From NCBI GenBank assembly GCA_943704525.1, contig CALSCQ010002215.1, positions 1 to 47,738 of the forward strand: DNA of 47,738 bases, written 5' to 3'. Below are positions 44,125 through 47,738 of the stretch, in pieces. Position 1 is the stretch's first letter. Every line of letters starts with the position of its first letter. Source of the stretch: Pigoraptor vietnamica (Eukaryota > Opisthokonta > Filasterea). The position numbers and the translations under genes were made by a program. The notes below the pieces were generated by a model. It searched no databases, was not told where the DNA came from, and saw nothing but the letters and a program-made list of their open reading frames with translations.

Positions 44125-44405
44125 ACGAGACTCAGGTGATCAACCCACGGTGATTTCAATGGTGAGCATGTCTGCGGCGTCGGCGCGTCGGCGTCGGCGT
44201 CGGTCGGTCGCGCGCCCGGCCCTCTTTCTTGCAAAAGTCAGCGAATGGGTCACACAGTCTGCGTAACAACGGCGACACAACAAAAACAGGTCAACGTCAT
44301 CGGTCACGTGCTGCTATAGATTTGTCACGTGACACTTCTGTGACGTCACGCGGTTTCACTGGCTCAAAACGCTTTTCCTGTACGGCAGCTTTTGCATAAC
44401 AAAAG
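44125..44405. promoter_or_regulatory. Shared promoter of PB1-UBA gene and conserved unknown gene
   Basis: A 281-bp divergent gap with the densest set of sites in the window: TCACGTG at 44304-44310, GTCACGTGAC at 44324-44333 and TGACGTCA at 44341-44348, all within 45 bp. GTCACGTGAC equals the CLEAR box bound by TFEB-type factors in animals, which is suggestive next to a p62-like gene, but only as inference. Confidence 0.5.
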
Positions 44406-45284
44406 ATGCCCCCACGAAAAAGAGAGCGCGAGAGCGACCCTCCCGGCGTCCCGACAACCACAGCGGCGTGGACTGAGGCGCTTGCGTCCTACCCGCGGGC
44501 GGTGGAGGCGTTGTCGAGGGCGCGGCGTGCGGAGGATGCCGCAGACACTGTGGCGGCCCTCGACGCGCGCGTGCGCGGGGCTTTGCCGGCAGCGGTCCAC
44601 GGGCGATCTCCGCCGCACATGACACACAGTGAGCTTGCACTTGTCGTGCGATGGAAACTGAAGGCACGTGACACTGTAATTGCGTGGATTCGTTCCATTA
44701 TGTGCAGAGGCTCAACACCCTTTTCCGCAGCGAGGGAAGTTCCGCCCCAACCTACAGCGCCTCGCAGAGTCGAACGGCGACGCGGACGTTAAGCGCGTGA
44801 CGACGGATGCGTTTGCAAAGGCAGCCACCGGGGCAGTGCGCGCGGCAGCTTCGTCGCTCGTGGACGGACTCCGAGGGGTCGGCCCAGCCACGGCCACAGG
44901 CAAGCGCGCAGTTGTATGTGGCGTGTGCAGTGCGGGGGTCGGCCTAACAAACGCACTCGCAGCCATTCTCAGCATCGCTGCGCCCGCAACGTTTGCATTC
45001 ATGTCCGACGAGGCGCTCGCGGTGACCGTCGGCAAGCCGGAATACACAATGGCCGCGCTCGAAACGCACACAAAGTGGGCGCGCGACAAGGCCGCCGAGC
45101 TCAGTGCTGCGGGTGGGAGGGTGTCACACGCACACGCACACGCACGGACGGCCGTGCCTGACGCATGCTGCACGCAGGCACGCCCTGGACTCCAGACGCC
45201 GTCGAGCGGGCGCTGTGGGCGACAGTAGTCCTTGCGCGCCTTGCCAATCCTCCCGCTAAGAAGCAGCGCGCCACCGACGACTGA
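44406..45284 (+). CDS. Conserved protein of unknown function with GVGPATA motif
   Basis: Four exons: 44406-44663, 44731-44899, 44963-45112, 45178-45284; 227 residues. I recognise the pattern as a protein found across eukaryotes but not a named function. The N-terminus is basic (MPPRKRERE) and could be a nuclear signal. A helical region ends VVRWKLK, followed by RGKFRPNL, then LRGVGPATATAILSIAAP and FAFMSDEAL. GVGPATA followed by a helix resembles a helix-hairpin-helix DNA-binding turn. The C-terminus is WTPDAVERALW and a basic QRATDD end. Two of its three introns (44664-44730 and 44900-44962) start with GC, both needed to keep the conserved blocks contiguous. Confidence 0.75.
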
Positions 45285-45331
45285 GACGATGGGGCGTCCC
45301 GAAGGCGCAGGCCGTCCCTTGGAGTTGGAAT

Positions 45332-46585
45332 TCAGCGGCGTGGCGGCGAGCGTCTGCCGTCGTCTGCTCCCCGACGCGACTGCGCGTCTGTAGCAGGGGT
45401 TGCGCGCGTGTGTTCGCCGTGTCTTGGGTAGGAAGGAGGGCCCATCCCCGGCTTGTTGCTGCGCGCCAAATGGGTTATGGAATGCACATAATGGCGGTGC
45501 AATGCCCACAAAAGTGAAATGGACGAATGAGAACGCGAGGGACGAGGCATGCAGATGCTTGCGAGTCTGTGCGCGCGTGTGGCAGCAGTGTGTGCATGCA
45601 AGTGTGCGTGTGGGTCCGACGTGGTGTGCGTGAGTTGCGTGTGCTGGTGAATGGTACACACAAGGGACGTTTGAACGGCCGGTCGCGCCCGCCGAAGCGC
45701 AGCTGTCCAGACTCCTTGCGTCCGCCAAAGCCCCCGCCTGCGCACGCCGCTGTCAGCGCCACGGGCCACGGCGGCACAACGGGCACATTCGGCCCGGCAA
45801 CCAGGTCGCCATGGCACACATTGAACAGCTGCGACTGAACCCACCGAGACGGCGAGGCACCCAGCCAGGCATGGTCCGCTCGTGCTCAAACTCGACAATA
45901 ACTTGGCGGCCGTCAATCTCCGCCTTGTGCGCATCCTGTGCGGCTTCCAGCTCTCAGTCCATGCGCAAAACCAGTGGTCGCAAAAATGCAGCGAATACAT
46001 CTTGGGCAACGCCCGCCAAGGCTCCCATTCGAACAGCCGCCAAGACAGCGTACCCTGTGTGCGTCGCGCGCGGCTCTCTCGGACTCGAATTCGACAAAGG
46101 CATACGGGCGCGGCAGTCCGGTGGCTGCAGTGACGCGGCCCATCCATCAGCACAACCGCACTCAGACACACTGGCCGCACATGCCCACCTATGTCACGCA
46201 CGCGACGGAGTGAGAGAATGGCCCCAAATCGCGCGAAGAACGCCCGCAGTGCCTCTGTGGAGGTGGTTGATGTGAGAAAGAAATGCACGGCGGTCAGTCG
46301 CCCGTGGAATCACACACCGTCGTCCGTTTCGGCCGCGATGCGCCCAACAAAAAGAGTGCGCCGTGCGTCTGACGTGACCTTGGGATCCCGAGACGCGTCG
46401 TCTGCAAGTGGAGAGAGCCGCAATTCAGCCAAAAAGCAAAGAACAGTGGTGGGTTGCGCGGCGTGTGACGTGCACCCACACTTTGCGCGCATGGCCCGCA
46501 CGACGGCGCGGTCGTGGGGCACCGTGTCCGTGCCATCGATGCTCCCCGCTTGCAGGGGCGAGTATGTCGTCGCCAGCCACGACAT
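45332..46585 (-). CDS. SNRNP35: U11/U12 snRNP 35 kDa protein (minor spliceosome)
   Basis: Seven exons on the minus strand: 46585-46480, 46401-46318, 46254-46189, 46124-46054, 45935-45845, 45737-45662, 45458-45332; 206 residues. The match is unmistakable: [20 protein letters not shown] at the N-terminus, an RRM with RTLFVGRI as RNP2 and RPYAFVEF as RNP1, [14 protein letters not shown], and [20 protein letters not shown]. The last exon is Arg/Pro/Ser-rich like the animal tail. SNRNP35 is the U11 counterpart of U1-70K and is specific to the U12-dependent spliceosome. The final intron (45661-45459, 203 nt) is the longest assigned in this gene; its boundaries rest on frame and the RS-like end. Confidence 0.92.
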
Positions 46586-46732
46586 TGCAGAGAGTGGGTG
46601 CGTCGCGGAGGATGGCGTCGCTCCTTTTGAGCACAGGTACTGAATCTCAAACAGAGCCGAGCGTTGTGTGAGTCAGAATGGAGTCCATGGTGGGGCTTAG
46701 CATATCTCCAATCAATCCACATACAGCTTTAT

Positions 46733-47738
<1,006 letters not shown>

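Noticed and set aside
45332-46288. 318-codon single-exon frame on the minus strand
   Set aside because: It reads through several SNRNP35 introns in the wrong frame; only the last exon portion (45458-45332) is used in the spliced model.

Overview
The window is nuclear DNA from a flagellated unicellular eukaryote with a GC-rich, very compact genome. It carries about one hundred short spliceosomal introns (mostly 57-150 nt, donors mostly GTGCGT/GTGGGT/GTGAGT, acceptors mostly CAG), in 17 protein genes plus one partial gene edge, with standard TGA/TAA stops. A bona fide receptor tyrosine kinase, an axonemal dynein heavy chain, the ciliogenesis factor FUZ, the dynein assembly factor DNAAF5 and a minor-spliceosome protein together suggest a flagellate near the opisthokonts (for example a holozoan or apusomonad-like protist). 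The sequence alone does not name the species. Exon structures below were assembled by hand from reading frame, splice signals and recalled family motifs; all multi-exon totals quoted are consistent in frame, but no alignment was run.

Layout. 1-896: gene-free flank. 897-7367 (+): a 1,797-residue receptor tyrosine kinase whose ectodomain is about twenty chlamydial-Pmp-like beta-helix repeats. 7760-21626 (+): a 4,114-residue axonemal dynein heavy chain with several degenerate nucleotide-binding motifs. 21835-25601 (+): an SPT20 (SAGA) homologue. 26154-28019 (+): an ammonium transporter behind a CCAAT-rich promoter.

From 28.2 to 46.6 kb eleven transcription units alternate strand without exception: FUZ (-), DHRS7B-like SDR (+), BRF1 of TFIIIB (-), PYROXD2 (+), ACBD6-like acyl-CoA-binding/ankyrin protein with a tail anchor (-), PHF20-like Tudor/zinc-finger/PHD protein (+), a MOCS2A-MOCS2B unit (-), hydroxylysine-kinase-like protein (+), a PB1-UBA protein (-), a conserved protein of unknown function (+), SNRNP35 (-). 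DNAAF5 (-) then runs off the right end through an intron made of a long CA repeat. Divergent pairs share 160-280 bp promoter regions; convergent pairs often have stops only 12-50 nt apart.

Themes: three genes serve cilia (dynein heavy chain, FUZ, DNAAF5); four serve chromatin, transcription or splicing (SPT20, BRF1, PHF20-like, SNRNP35); the rest are metabolic or housekeeping. The points most worth a second look are the Pmp-repeat tyrosine kinase, the apparently bicistronic molybdopterin synthase unit, the altered dynein P-loops, the unusually frequent GC-AG introns, the strict strand alternation, and the recurring palindromic TCACGTGA motif between genes.
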